A stretch of DNA of 64,000 nt, taken from assembly GCA_964016885.1 (NCBI GenBank), contig OZ024743.1:350604513-350668512 (forward strand), read 5' to 3'. The position numbers and the translations under genes were made by a program. Below the pieces are notes generated by a model. The model saw only the letters and a program-made list of their open reading frames with translations. It ran no database searches and was not told where the DNA came from. Source of the DNA: Eledone cirrhosa. Lineage: Eukaryota; Mollusca; Cephalopoda; Octopoda; Eledonidae. Shown here piece by piece: positions 54,111 through 64,000 of the stretch; position 1 is the first letter of the stretch; every line of letters starts with the position of its first letter.

Positions 54111-54723
54111 GCTTTTGAAACGCTGAGAACATATGTATATATATATATATAACTATAAAGAAAGTGCTCAAGCGCAGAAATGCTATAAAGATATCTTATA
54201 AAATAGGGTGAAGATCCTTAAAAGACGGAAAAAGAAGTTGCCATTGGCTGCTATGAGGTAATGAACTCCATATCTTCCAGTTACCTCATAGCAGCCCACG
54301 GCAACTTCTAATTCCATCTTTTAAGAGTCTTCACCCCATGCATATAAGAGGGGAGTGGTTAGGTGGTATATCAGTCCAAAGTACATATAAACATATACAC
54401 ACACACACGTATATATATATATGTATATATATATAATGTATGAAGCCAGCTTTTGAAACGCTGAGAACATATGTATATATATATATATAACTATAAAGAA
54501 AGTGCTCAAGCGCAGAAATGCTATAAAGATATCTTATAAAATAGGGTGAAGATCCTTAAAAGACGGAAAAAGAAGTTGCCATTGGCTGCTATGAGGTAAT
54601 GAACTCCATATCTTCCAGTTACCTCATAGCAGCCCACGGCAACTTCTAATTCCATCTTTTAAGAGTCTTCACCCCATGCATATAAGAGGGGAGTGGTTAG
54701 GTGGTATATCAGTCCAAAGTACA
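54051..54723. repeat. 338-bp tandem duplication carrying a 131-bp hairpin
   Basis: 54051-54388 and 54389-54723 keep a constant offset of 338 bp and look identical by eye. Each copy holds an inverted repeat with arms of about 55 nt (ggtgaagatccttaaaagac against gtcttcacc-side, and gctgctatgaggtaa against ttacctcatagcagc) at 54205-54336 and 54543-54674. Confidence 0.92.
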
Positions 54724-55059
54724 AAAGAGCCAAGGAAAGTCGCCCCCTACTGAATATTTGACAACTCCTCCCCACTCCAAAAATTAAACCTCTCAGACTC
54801 CTTGAATTTTGAAAGGAAATCTCCCTTTCCTGCACTCCAGGGCTTAAAAGCAGTCATGTTCCACTCTTCCTTGCAAATTTCTCATCTAGGCTCTGGTCAT
54901 GTGGACACATGTATACTGCTTCTTATGTGACACCTATACTGCTGACTAACTTATGATACTCTAGTAATTGACTGTTGTATGATACATGTGGCCAATGGCT
55001 CCCACATGAGACCTTTCATACATTTTATTATTATTGTTGTTAATATTAATAGGCAGAAT
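54724..55059. other. Unassigned sequence
   Basis: No repeat family or coding frame recognised. Confidence 0.4.
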
Positions 55060-56134
55060 TATTAGTGTCAAACAAAATGCTTTGTAGCATTTAGTTATGA
55101 CCCTTTATATTCTGGGTTCAAATCCCGCCAAGGTTAGCTTTGCCTTTCATCCTTACAGGGTCGATAAAATAAAGTACCGGTAATACACTGGAGTAAATTT
55201 AATCGACTTTCTCCTCCCCTTCAAATTGCTGGCCTTGTGCCAAAAGTAGAAACAATTATTATTATAAACATGATTGATAAAATATAAGTAGCAGTCAAGT
55301 ATTGGAGTCAACATAAAACAATCACATTCTCCCACCATTCCAAACCCACAAAACTTGTGGCCTTGTGCTTATGTTAGAAATTACTATGGATTGTCAGACT
55401 TGACTGAGCATCAAACAAAATGCCTTGCAATATTTGTACTGGCTGTTTACATTCCAAGTTCAAATCCCTCTGAGATCAACTTTGGTTTTCATCCTCCAGA
55501 GTTGACAAATTTAAATACCAGTCAAATACTGGTATCAATTTAATGAACTAATCCCTCCCCACAAAATTTTTGACCTTGATCTTATGTAAGAAATGATTAA
55601 TTGGGCATTAGATTAACATAATTGTGAGAGCATTAGACAAAATGCTTTGTAGTATTTGATCTGGTTCCTTGCTTTCTCACTTCAAATCCCACCAAAGTCA
55701 ACTTTTCCTTTCATCTTCCTGGGGTCAATAAAATAAAGTACACAGTCAAGTACTGGAGCTGATTTAATCAACTTCCCCTTCCTCCAAAAGTGATGGCCTC
55801 AGGCCTAAATGAGAAATCATCATTATTATTATTATTAATTGTTTCTACTTTTGGCACAAGGCCAGCAATTACCCAGTACATTACTGGTACTTTATTTATT
55901 CATTATTAATGGTGGTGAATGGTAGAGTAGAAAGCTAATAAAAAAAAACCTTATTGGTATTTAGATACATTCCATTTACGATTTGAGTTCAAATCCCTCC
56001 ACTTTCGGCTTTGCCTTTCATCCTTCCAAGGTCGATAAAATAGTAACCATTGAGTACTGGAGGTGAGGTGAGATCAATTAAATGGTCTCCACTCTCCCCC
56101 CAAAAAATTGGGGTGTTGTACCTAAATTAGAAAT

Positions 56135-56136
<2 letters not shown>
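55060..56136 (+). mobile_element. Cluster of five old SINEs (+) and one truncated young SINE (-)
   Basis: Copies at about 55060-55256, 55262-55378 (tail half), 55385-55602, 55603-55832 and 55905-56136. They share an older layout: caaaatgctttgyagcattt in the head, gttcaaatccc B box, and an extra body segment (atttaatcgactttctcctc) absent from the younger SINEs. A minus-strand fragment of the young type (55836-55898) is cut at ctttattta, close to where the copy at 30328-30394 is cut. Confidence 0.8.
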
Positions 56137-56166
<30 letters not shown>

Positions 56167-56883
56167 TTTTTCTTATTCCTCAGAAGATTTGTATTCTTTG
56201 CTTTGTATTCTTTATCTTTTTTTTAATATGAATATGAAAAATACATTTCAAGTGAGAGGTGCCAATCGACTACACTTGATATATTATCATCCTTATTTTG
56301 CACTACAATTTCATTATGCCTATCTTTGAATTAAATCAAAATCTCACTTTCGAATCATGTACCTGTTAAATTCAGAAACACAAAAATAAAAAATATAAAA
56401 ACCGCCATCATTTCGGAGTAATTATGAACTAAAAGAATACTTTATAATCACCCCAATATTTAATGGAATCATGTACCCATTACTTCCAAAAACACAAACA
56501 CCAAAAAACGGTATCATTTGGGATTATAAAAATTTAATAGATAAATAGATAAAAATTTAATAGATAAATTTAATGTCATCAGAAAAAAACATACACATAT
56601 ACAAATACAAATTAATATATAGATATTTATGTGCATATATATTTATTTATATCATAAGAGAACTATTTAAGCTCTACACTGGTATTGAGGTCTCTTTCAT
56701 CAACTATATACAGATTTAAACCCCCAGATACTCGGAGATCTTTTGGCTATATATATATAGATATAAACCAACTTGCTTCGGGAAACTCAGAGTACCTAAG
56801 AAGGCATACGCCAGTTTGCCATGTATTTGATACAATATAGTATGTATATATCCAGGGAGTGTAACACAGAGTTACTGTAGGTT

Positions 56884-56916
<33 letters not shown>

Positions 56917-59632
56917 ATATATATATATACATGTATATACCTTACTAGAGAATTTCAAAAATAAGACATTTTATTGATGATAAATTCTAAATGTATTTGG
57001 TTCAACTCCTAGACCCTGATACTTATACATAGCTCCCTATGCAAAAAACACAATCTGATTAATTCCTTCCATTATGGGTCATTGAGTAGATCCATGTTGT
57101 TATACCATTAAGTTTAATAAGGAGTAAAGAAGGAGGCTTCCTTTAACAAGACCCCTTAATAGAAAAACAGCTGATCTTGTACCTCCTCACTTTGCCCTAC
57201 ATCATCCCAACCATGCTGTTACTGCTATGTATAATTTATTGTTTAGGTGACGTTTTGTCATCTTATTAGCTGTCTGATAATCTGATATCTGTAAGAAAGT
57301 GTTGGGAGGATGACTTTGGAAGATGTTTGTTCTTTGGTATTAATTGTGGGATGGAAGAGTAGTATCGTTTGTTTTGTTTTTTTAAGGTATACTTAATGTA
57401 GGTAAAATATGTTTTGTTATAGACTATAATATGTTGTCTGCAATATTTTTTGTTTGTGTTTGTATGCTATTTAGTTTTTTTAATATAGATATTATATATT
57501 ATTAAATGATTAAAGATGGTTAATTAATTGTGTTAACGATGGTATTTGTAGCTGAGTAATTGCATTTCATATGATGGGTCATAGTTGGTTTAGGTTTGCT
57601 ATATTTGTTTATCTTTATTTCAATGTTGGATGAGGTTAAGAGAAAAGTAACATGTATATTTATATATATATGTACCCTTCAAAAATGATGAGTTTTCTAT
57701 TGAAAGAAATATTGAATTTATTAATTCCCTACTACAACTTTCCTCATGAGGACTTGAACATGCGAGATTTCCTTGACCCTCATAATCTTTAATCTGCAAT
57801 TTCAAGTTAGACGGATTCCTTGTTCAACATAGATTTATGTACAACTGGCCATGGTTGAACATGGATTGTAGCAGGAACAAATCTACTTTATTAAGAGATT
57901 GGCCTTGTGATTTGTTTATTGTCATACTAACTGCAGAAATAATCAGAAAATATCTCCTTTTCCTGAGAAATGTTAAGGTTTTGTTGCTTGGAATAAAATC
58001 AATAACTTACCAAGTAAAACAAAAAATGAGAAAAGGTGTCTGCAGAATGTATTTATAATTGGGTGAGATAAAGAAATATAAGAAATTAATGAATTGTGTG
58101 ATGTTTATATGAATAGTGAAATGAAAGTGAATAAGTGGAACAGCATTTTGTGAGAAAAATTTGTAAAACTTCCATGTTTGTGCAGACACATCAACAGGTA
58201 AAGAAAAATCTATGTAAACAACTTTATTCATAACATTCCCACTTCATAGACACCATTAACTGTCATTTGAACCTGTGATTTATTATGATATATATATGTA
58301 TGATCTATTTTTAGAATGTTGAACAGATATGTATTCATTAAAAATTTAAAAGCTGCAACATATTTTTTGGACCATGAAATTGGGTCCGAAAAAAGATGAA
58401 AGCATTGCCCATTTTCCATGCAGGAGCTTTATGCAAAATTGTTAAGACTCTTTGTTCATAGTAACAACATATGTTGAAGCTTCTAAATTTTAAAATATAT
58501 GTGTGTGTCTGTATAAAGAAAAAGAGATGATAGATAAGTATGTATGCATGTATGCACACACATATATACAGAGATAGATGAATATGTATGTGAGTGTGTG
58601 TGTGGATTATTTATTGTCCATGAAAAATATTTATCAAGAAGACTAACACTAAGAAAAGACTCATGTGTATTATAAATTATTATGTAATATTTACCTTACA
58701 TCTATACAAGTGTTTCAATACATTCAAGCTACATTCAATCATAAATAATACCTCTAAAATATAAAATAAATATATAATATATGTGTATGAGAATATATAT
58801 ATATATATATATAGTATTCCACTATTACTTTTAGTAAGGTGAGAGAAGCTTAATGCACACTAAAATCCTTGGCTTGTAAGGAATTTAAAACAAAATATTC
58901 TTCAAAAGTTAAAGTTCTTTTTGTTGAGGACAGAACATTGATATTTAAAATAAAGAAAAATCAAGGTTAACAACTTAAATCCTTTAATTTCTATGTCCAT
59001 TTCAATAAAGGCGACAATAGTACATGTATATGAAAACAATCGTAAATAGTTAATTAGCAATTATTAACACAAGACATAATACATATAATTGCATTTCTTC
59101 AGGAAATATAAGAAAGAATAAAGTTTATCAAATTCAAATAATAAGAATAGACTCCATATGAAATATTGGACTTAAAGCAAGCATTTTTTTTTAAATGGAT
59201 TTTTCGCAACGTGCACAGTTGTGATTATAGCTTGAGGTAAAAAGCATTACCTCATTATTATTTATAATGCTATTATTATTTTTTCCTTATATAGTTAAAC
59301 GGATATTTGGTATTGGTTAGATAAAATAGATAGGCAGGAATGTGGAAAGTGATGAAGCAAAGCGACATTATTTAAGAGGCACTGGTAAGAATTTTGCATT
59401 AAAAAAATATAAGAAACATATATAAATTATCATTCTTTTTAATATGGCCAATTAAATAATTGCCCTGGGTTACATGTCAAATTATACTTATATTACCCAG
59501 TGATCAAGGTTCAATTAGTGGTGTTGGTTCAGAAAGATGTTTACAAATGTAACATGTTAATAATAATTTTTACTATGGAACACTTTAAGTGTAGTAGTGC
59601 TCAGAAGAGCACAAAAACGTATACACACACAA

Positions 59633-59659
<27 letters not shown>
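56137..59659. other. Long stretch without recognised genes or families
   Basis: AT-rich with (CTA)n at 56143-56166 and TA runs at 56745, 56888, 57660 and 58797. The short frames have no motifs. Some may be ancient repeats beyond recognition by eye. Confidence 0.5.
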
Positions 59660-59670
<11 letters not shown>

Positions 59671-59835
59671 TTATATATAACCAGAGGGTGGCCAAAGTCC
59701 AGTTGGCATGATGATTTGATCTGATACCTTGATCTCACATGGCCCAATATGGCCAAAGATAGGAAGCGGTGGAGGTCAACCAGAGAGGGGTTCCTCAAAC
59801 AGAACTGAGAAAGCCATGAATTTAGGATTTTGGAG
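59660..59835 (+). mobile_element. 3' terminus of a different LINE family
   Basis: The frame reads RGWPKSSWHDDLI, LTWPNMAKDRKRWRSTREGF and LKQN then stop, which is the terminal GRPK..W.DD / TW...A.DR..W....E.F.QQ pattern of some non-LTR elements. Bounded on both sides by TA tracts. Confidence 0.65.
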
Positions 59836-59940
59836 ATATATATATATGGATGAATGCGGAAAGAGAACACAATACTGCAGAAGTGATTAATAGTAAATTA
59901 AACAGAACCAGAGTAACAAGCCACAGAATCAGCCTTAAGC

Positions 59941-59981
<41 letters not shown>

Positions 59982-59984
<3 letters not shown>

Positions 59985-60043
59985 CCACCCTTGCAAGCAG
60001 GGAAAAAGCGGATGTAAAATGAAATGATGATGATGATGATATA
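59982..60043 (+). mobile_element. LINE subfamily-2 tail scrap
   Basis: tcccacccttgcaagcaggg, aaaaagcggatgtaaaat and (GAT)n, about 60 bp between microsatellites. Confidence 0.75.
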
Positions 60044-60167
60044 TGTGCGTGTGTGTGTATTTGCAAGAGATGTCAACATGAATGGACCTATTATTTTTAT
60101 CTAAAGACATTTTTTCCAATTCCATCCCGCCCGTCCCCTTAATCTATTTTATTTCTCATTCTTTCTT

Positions 60168-60280
60168 CTGATGAAGGACTAGCGTCCGAAAGACCCTCTT
60201 CCTGCTATATCAAGCGCTAACCTAATATATACCTTCCATATACTGTACTGATTGTGTTGTTATTTCTGTTTACCTTTTAC

Positions 60281-60290
<10 letters not shown>
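60168..60290 (+). repeat. Repeat end with hammerhead-like motif
   Basis: CUGAUGA, hairpin GGAC-UAGC-GUCC and GAAA occur at 60175-60198, but the following bases do not form stem III. The tail (tactgattgtgttgttattt then ctgtttaccttttacat) recurs inverted at 63283-63325 and loosely at 37745-37785. Confidence 0.55.
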
Positions 60291-60314
<24 letters not shown>

Positions 60315-60324
60315 ATTACTTGAT

Positions 60325-60500
60325 CGTTTTTTTTTTTTGGCTATGCGAGTGATTGTTTAACCATCGTCTCAGTGTGTTTGGCCTTTAACGTTTGTTATAG
60401 CTCTGGTTCATCTGAATCATTGAGCACTTGCCGCACATATCGGAGGTTGTTTTTCGTTATTTCGTGGGCCGAAATGCGAATCTCGATAATTTATGTTTGT
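60325..60500 (+). repeat. Copy of the repeat end at 340-509
   Basis: gttatagctctggttcatct, gaatcattgagcacttgccg and the following ttcgtgggccgaaatgcgaa correspond one to one. Again followed by (TA)n. Confidence 0.7.
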
Positions 60501-60534
60501 TTATATATATATGTGTATATATATATATATTGTT

Positions 60535-60680
60535 ATACTTTGGGAGGGTCATGTTGCCAATAAGAAACACACGCACCAGTTGCTTTCACTCCAAATTATT
60601 ATAAATTTTTAAAAAAAATTATAAATTTCCAGTTGGTTGGTTGGTTCCACAACCGGATGGTTGTTCATATATTGTCAAAT
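60535..60680 (-). repeat. Copy of the 37780-38110 repeat family
   Basis: tttgggagggtcatgttgcc, caccagttgctttcactcca and ttccagttggttggttggtt are present in reverse order. Confidence 0.8.
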
Positions 60681-60685
60681 ATATA

Positions 60686-60830
60686 TAAAGGCGGCAAGTG
60701 TCGGATAGAATGCTTTATCGTGTTCATTCCAGCTCTGCTCTCTGAGTGCAAATCCCACCGAGGTCAATTTTGCCTTTCGTTCTTTTGAGGTCGATTAAAA
60801 AAAAAGTACCAGTCTAGTACTGGTGTTGAT
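60686..60830 (+). mobile_element. Old tRNA-derived SINE
   Basis: Head ggcggcaagtgtcggataga, B box gagtgcaaatcccacc, body ttttgcctttcgttcttttg, then gtaccagtctagtactggtg. Tail missing. Confidence 0.75.
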
Positions 60831-61334
60831 TCTTCCTCTATATCTCTTTCTCAATTCCTCTGTCTCACTTTCTATCATTCTCTGGAAGAAATCTACTGTT
60901 CTCAGGTCTGGATAAGGATGGATAGGGACTTTAAATGCCCAAGAAATGCTGTGTGTCAATACAGTGCCCCTACAACTCTAGCAGGAATTACAAGACCATA
61001 CCCACACACATATATTTATATATGCTAACCAATCATTTTAGAGAGTAAAAGTGAAATAATACGTTACTATGGCTATGTGGTGAATCATGTTACTCTGGAG
61101 AAAAATCTTTCTCGCAAATAACAATGTGAGCATCAAAATTCCAATCTACCAAAACTGATGATTATCACTTATACTCTATCAATAGAGATTCTACATCATA
61201 GAATTCTTATTGGTGATCTCATACTTTTGATTTCAATTCTAAAATTCTTCCAAATAAATATAAATTTATTCATTATGAATTAATTAACTGCTAAGATTTT
61301 CAATGAAAAGCTATAATGTTATGTCACAAATATG
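60831..61334. other. Unassigned sequence
   Basis: Nothing recognised. Confidence 0.4.
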
Positions 61335-63092
61335 TGACCATGTCTCGCTCATATAGGACTATCTGGCAGGCTTTCTACGGCTGGATGCCCTTCCTAACAC
61401 CAACCACATTTACAGTGTGGAACTGGGAACTTTTTACCGTGTTACCTACACGGCCACATTACAGCGTGGACTGTGTGTGTTTTTTGTTGTGACACCTACA
61501 CGAACTCGATCTCATTTTCTCGTGCTGTTGTTGGGAGTGGGAGGATAGGGTAGGGGTAGTAGATTGGGGTGTATATTTGGTTAAGAGGTGCCTACTGACT
61601 GTAGATTTCGCTTTGTACATAGGCAAGGCGGGTCTTCTGTATTACTGCGTAGCACCAAAGATCTCGGTCCAGAGACATTGTCTTAGAGAGGTGTAAGTGT
61701 GAGGTCGGAATTTATCAGATCATCCCAGGTTTTTCTGGGTCTACCTACTCTGTAACTACGATCAATTTTGATCGCCCTGCAATTTTTAATGCAGCTGTCA
61801 TCTTTCATGCGCATCATGTTACCATACCAACGTAGTCTTCTCTCAAGTAAACAGCATCTGATCCCTCTTATTCCTAATTTCTCACTTAGTTCATTTATGC
61901 TTTGCCGTTCACGTATATTACTATTACACATCCAACGGAGCATGCATGCTTCATTCCTTTCCAGTCTACGCAGGTCCTCTGCATGTAATGCCCATGTCTC
62001 ACTGCCATGTAGCATTGCTGTTCATATACAGGCATCATACAATCTGCCTTTCATTTTTAGAGAGAAACCTTTTGTGGCCAACAGTGGTATAAGCTCTCTG
62101 AACTTTTTCCATCCCGTTCTGACTCTGGCTACTGTACTTTCAGAACACCCTCCACGACTGCTGATTTTGTCACCCAGGTAACGGAAAGTGTCTACTATTT
62201 CTATAGAACCATCTGGGCAATGGAAGGAGCTAGTATCCTTTGGACACTTGCTACTTATTGCACCTGAGCATTGGCCACATATATAGTCTACGTTCTTAGA
62301 TAGTTTACCTGTGATCCCACTACATCTTTTATGTACCCATACTTTGCATTTGGGACATAAAATGGAATTTCTGCCTACACACTGAGCATGGTCATTTCCC
62401 TGAGGGTACCTGTGCCCTATTTTCCTTTCTACAAACTAGAACTTTAGTCTTAGACAAGTTAACTTTAAGGCCTTTTGATTCTAGGCGATGCTTCCATGTT
62501 TTGAATTTCTTATCTAGTTCAGCCATTGATTCAGCTATGAGCGTTAGATCATCTGCGTATAGGAGTTCCCATGGGCAGCCGGTCTTGAACTCCTCTGTTA
62601 TAGCCTGAAGGGCAATAATAAATAAGAGGGGGCTAAGGACAGAGACTTGATGAACACCAACTTTTACACTAAATTCTTCACAATATTCATTGTTAATTCT
62701 AAACTTACTGACTGTTTCATTATACATAGCTTGTATAGCTCTCACAAGCCATTCATCTACACCTAGTTTTCTAAGAGCCCACCAGATAATGGAGCGGAGG
62801 ACTCTGTCAAAAGCTTTCTCCAGGTCTACAAAAGCTAAGTAGAGGGGTTTACTTTTAGCTAAGTACTTCTCTTGTAGTTGTCGTACAAGGAAAAGGGCGT
62901 CTGTGGTACTTTTACCTGACTCAAACCCGAATTGCATTTTATCTAGATCAATTCGCTCTCTGATTAGTAGCGCTATAACTCTTTCTGTGACCTTCATGAC
63001 CTGGTCAACTAACTTAATACCTCTATAGTTTCCCCTATCTAGAGCATCCCCTTTACCCTTGTAGCAGTTAATGATGATGCTGCTACGCCAGT
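61335..63092 (-). mobile_element. RTE-like LINE, best-preserved reverse transcriptase
   Basis: Minus-strand order: NYRGIKL-type start (63090-63000), RT frame 62997-62392, zinc finger remnant (62400-62260: [19 protein letters not shown]), post-RT frame 62015-61683, and 3' untranslated region (61500-61335). 5' end at a TA microsatellite. The (GAT)n tail is not present here. Confidence 0.85.
62392..62997 (-). pseudogene. LINE reverse transcriptase core with YADD
   Basis: 201 codons with [36 protein letters not shown] (motif A), [15 protein letters not shown] (motif B region, Q lost) and WELLYADDLTLIAES (catalytic pair intact), SKGLKVNLSKTKVL. N-terminal third and endonuclease are absent. Confidence 0.88.
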
Positions 63093-63353
63093 ATATTTAT
63101 ATATATATATATAAGTGTAATTATATATATATGTATGTATGTTTTTATATGTGTGCATGTGTATGTATGTATTTATATGTGTGCGTGTGTATGTATTTAT
63201 ATATCTGCATGTGTATATATGAATTTATGTGTATATTTATATATATATATATATGTGTGTGTGTATGTAAATATATATGTATGTAAAAGCTAAACAGAAA
63301 TAACAACACAATCGGTACAGTATATACACGTGTATATATATAAATCTAAACAG

Positions 63354-63387
<34 letters not shown>

Positions 63388-63410
63388 ATATGTGTGTGTG
63401 TGTACATACA
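63093..63410. repeat. TA/TG microsatellite with an inverted repeat-end copy
   Basis: Compound TA, TATG and TG runs. 63283-63325 is the reverse complement of the tail at 60240-60285. Confidence 0.9.
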
Positions 63411-64000
63411 TGACACTACTTCACAGCAAGAATGGCAAGGAGCTTCTTGGGGTGACTCAGGGCATTTTGTGAAGATGGCAAGAGTACTTTGATGTACTTT
63501 TGAACTGGCCCTGTATTATCAATGAGGATTTCTGCAAGCTAATCCTTAAAAAACCAGAACCATCGACTTTAGAAGTTGCAGTAACTCTCTCAAAGTTGAA
63601 CAGTGGTGAGAAAGTTCTATGACATCTTCACTCTCTCTTTGGCATAATATGAGCTAGAATCCATACCTGAGGAATGGAGAAATGCAATAATGATAGTCCT
63701 GTACAAGGGAAAGAGTAACAAGGATGATTATTGCAATTATCAGGGTATACCATTGCTTTCTGTTGTAGATAAAGTTTCATGTAGTGTACTTCTTTACTAT
63801 CTGCTGCTGCACATTGTGTCAGTCTAGTTTTCATGCTGGAAATGGAGCTGCTGGTATGATCTCCTCAGCTACACAACTCCAGAAGGGTTTATACCTGTAT
63901 CAGTTTTTTGTTGATCTGACAAAAGCTTTTGATACTGTTAACAGAAATGCATTGTCGAAGGTTCTCCAGAAACTTGGTTTTTTGATAAGTTCCTTGCTAT
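63411..64000 (+). pseudogene. Reverse-transcriptase fragment of a third LINE family
   Basis: Broken plus-strand frames: IPEEWRNAIMIVLYKGKSNK, DYCNYQGIPLLSVVDK, then YQFFVDLTKAFDTVNRNALS (motif A) and KVLQKLGF. The DLTKAFDTVNR form differs from the [11 protein letters not shown] of the RTE-like copies and points to a CR1/I-like group. It runs off the window edge. Confidence 0.75.

Overview
The window looks like cephalopod (octopod-type) nuclear DNA. The sequence-level reasons are the many tRNA-derived SINEs of the kind described from octopus and squid, dense RTE-like LINE fragments that end in (GAT)n/(ATC)n tails, long (TA)n/(CA)n microsatellites, and a host gene with very long introns. All family names were assigned by reading translations and motifs; nothing was searched in a database.

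One host gene is supported, on the + strand: exons 8871-9000, 40941-41142, 46293-46372 and 52567-52751. Donor and acceptor dinucleotides and intron phases (1, 2, 1) agree, giving a 198-residue protein with a signal peptide, a 12-cysteine domain resembling the folate receptor / riboflavin-binding family, and a hydrophobic C-terminus (membrane or GPI signal). Intron 1 is about 32 kb. The other two are about 5 and 6 kb.

The rest is mobile and repetitive DNA. 1-7.1 kb: microsatellites, Penelope-like element (PLE) pieces on the - strand, and a LINE 3' end with zinc fingers. 7.4-8.9 kb: five SINEs just upstream of exon 1. 10.8-14.2 kb: a hAT MITE and a decayed hAT with an exact 8-bp target duplication. 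14.2-25.1 kb: LINE fragments on both strands, a mariner-type MITE, and an unplaced 274-codon ORF. 25.2-29.4 kb: a nest of a TA-flanked MITE containing a hAT that itself contains a LINE tail and another short element. 29.4-34.8 kb: a Helitron remnant with an expanded 21-residue coding repeat, flanked by a direct duplication. 36.0-37.3 kb: a large imperfect palindrome. 38.9-40.9 kb: a 31-bp satellite of about 65 units ending about 30 bp before exon 2. 52.3-52.5 kb: a triplet tract just before exon 4. 53.6-56.1 kb: microsatellite, a 338-bp tandem duplication carrying a hairpin, and a SINE cluster. 59.6-64 kb: more LINE ends.

The most interesting signal is a set of hammerhead-ribozyme-like folds tied to the PLE material. 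One at 3905-3975 (-) satisfies the whole hammerhead plan. Two smaller ones (840-888 and 35442-35493, both -) share a layout. A further pair of repeats (3155-3192 and 38620-38657) keeps all the helices but has lost the catalytic core in the same way.
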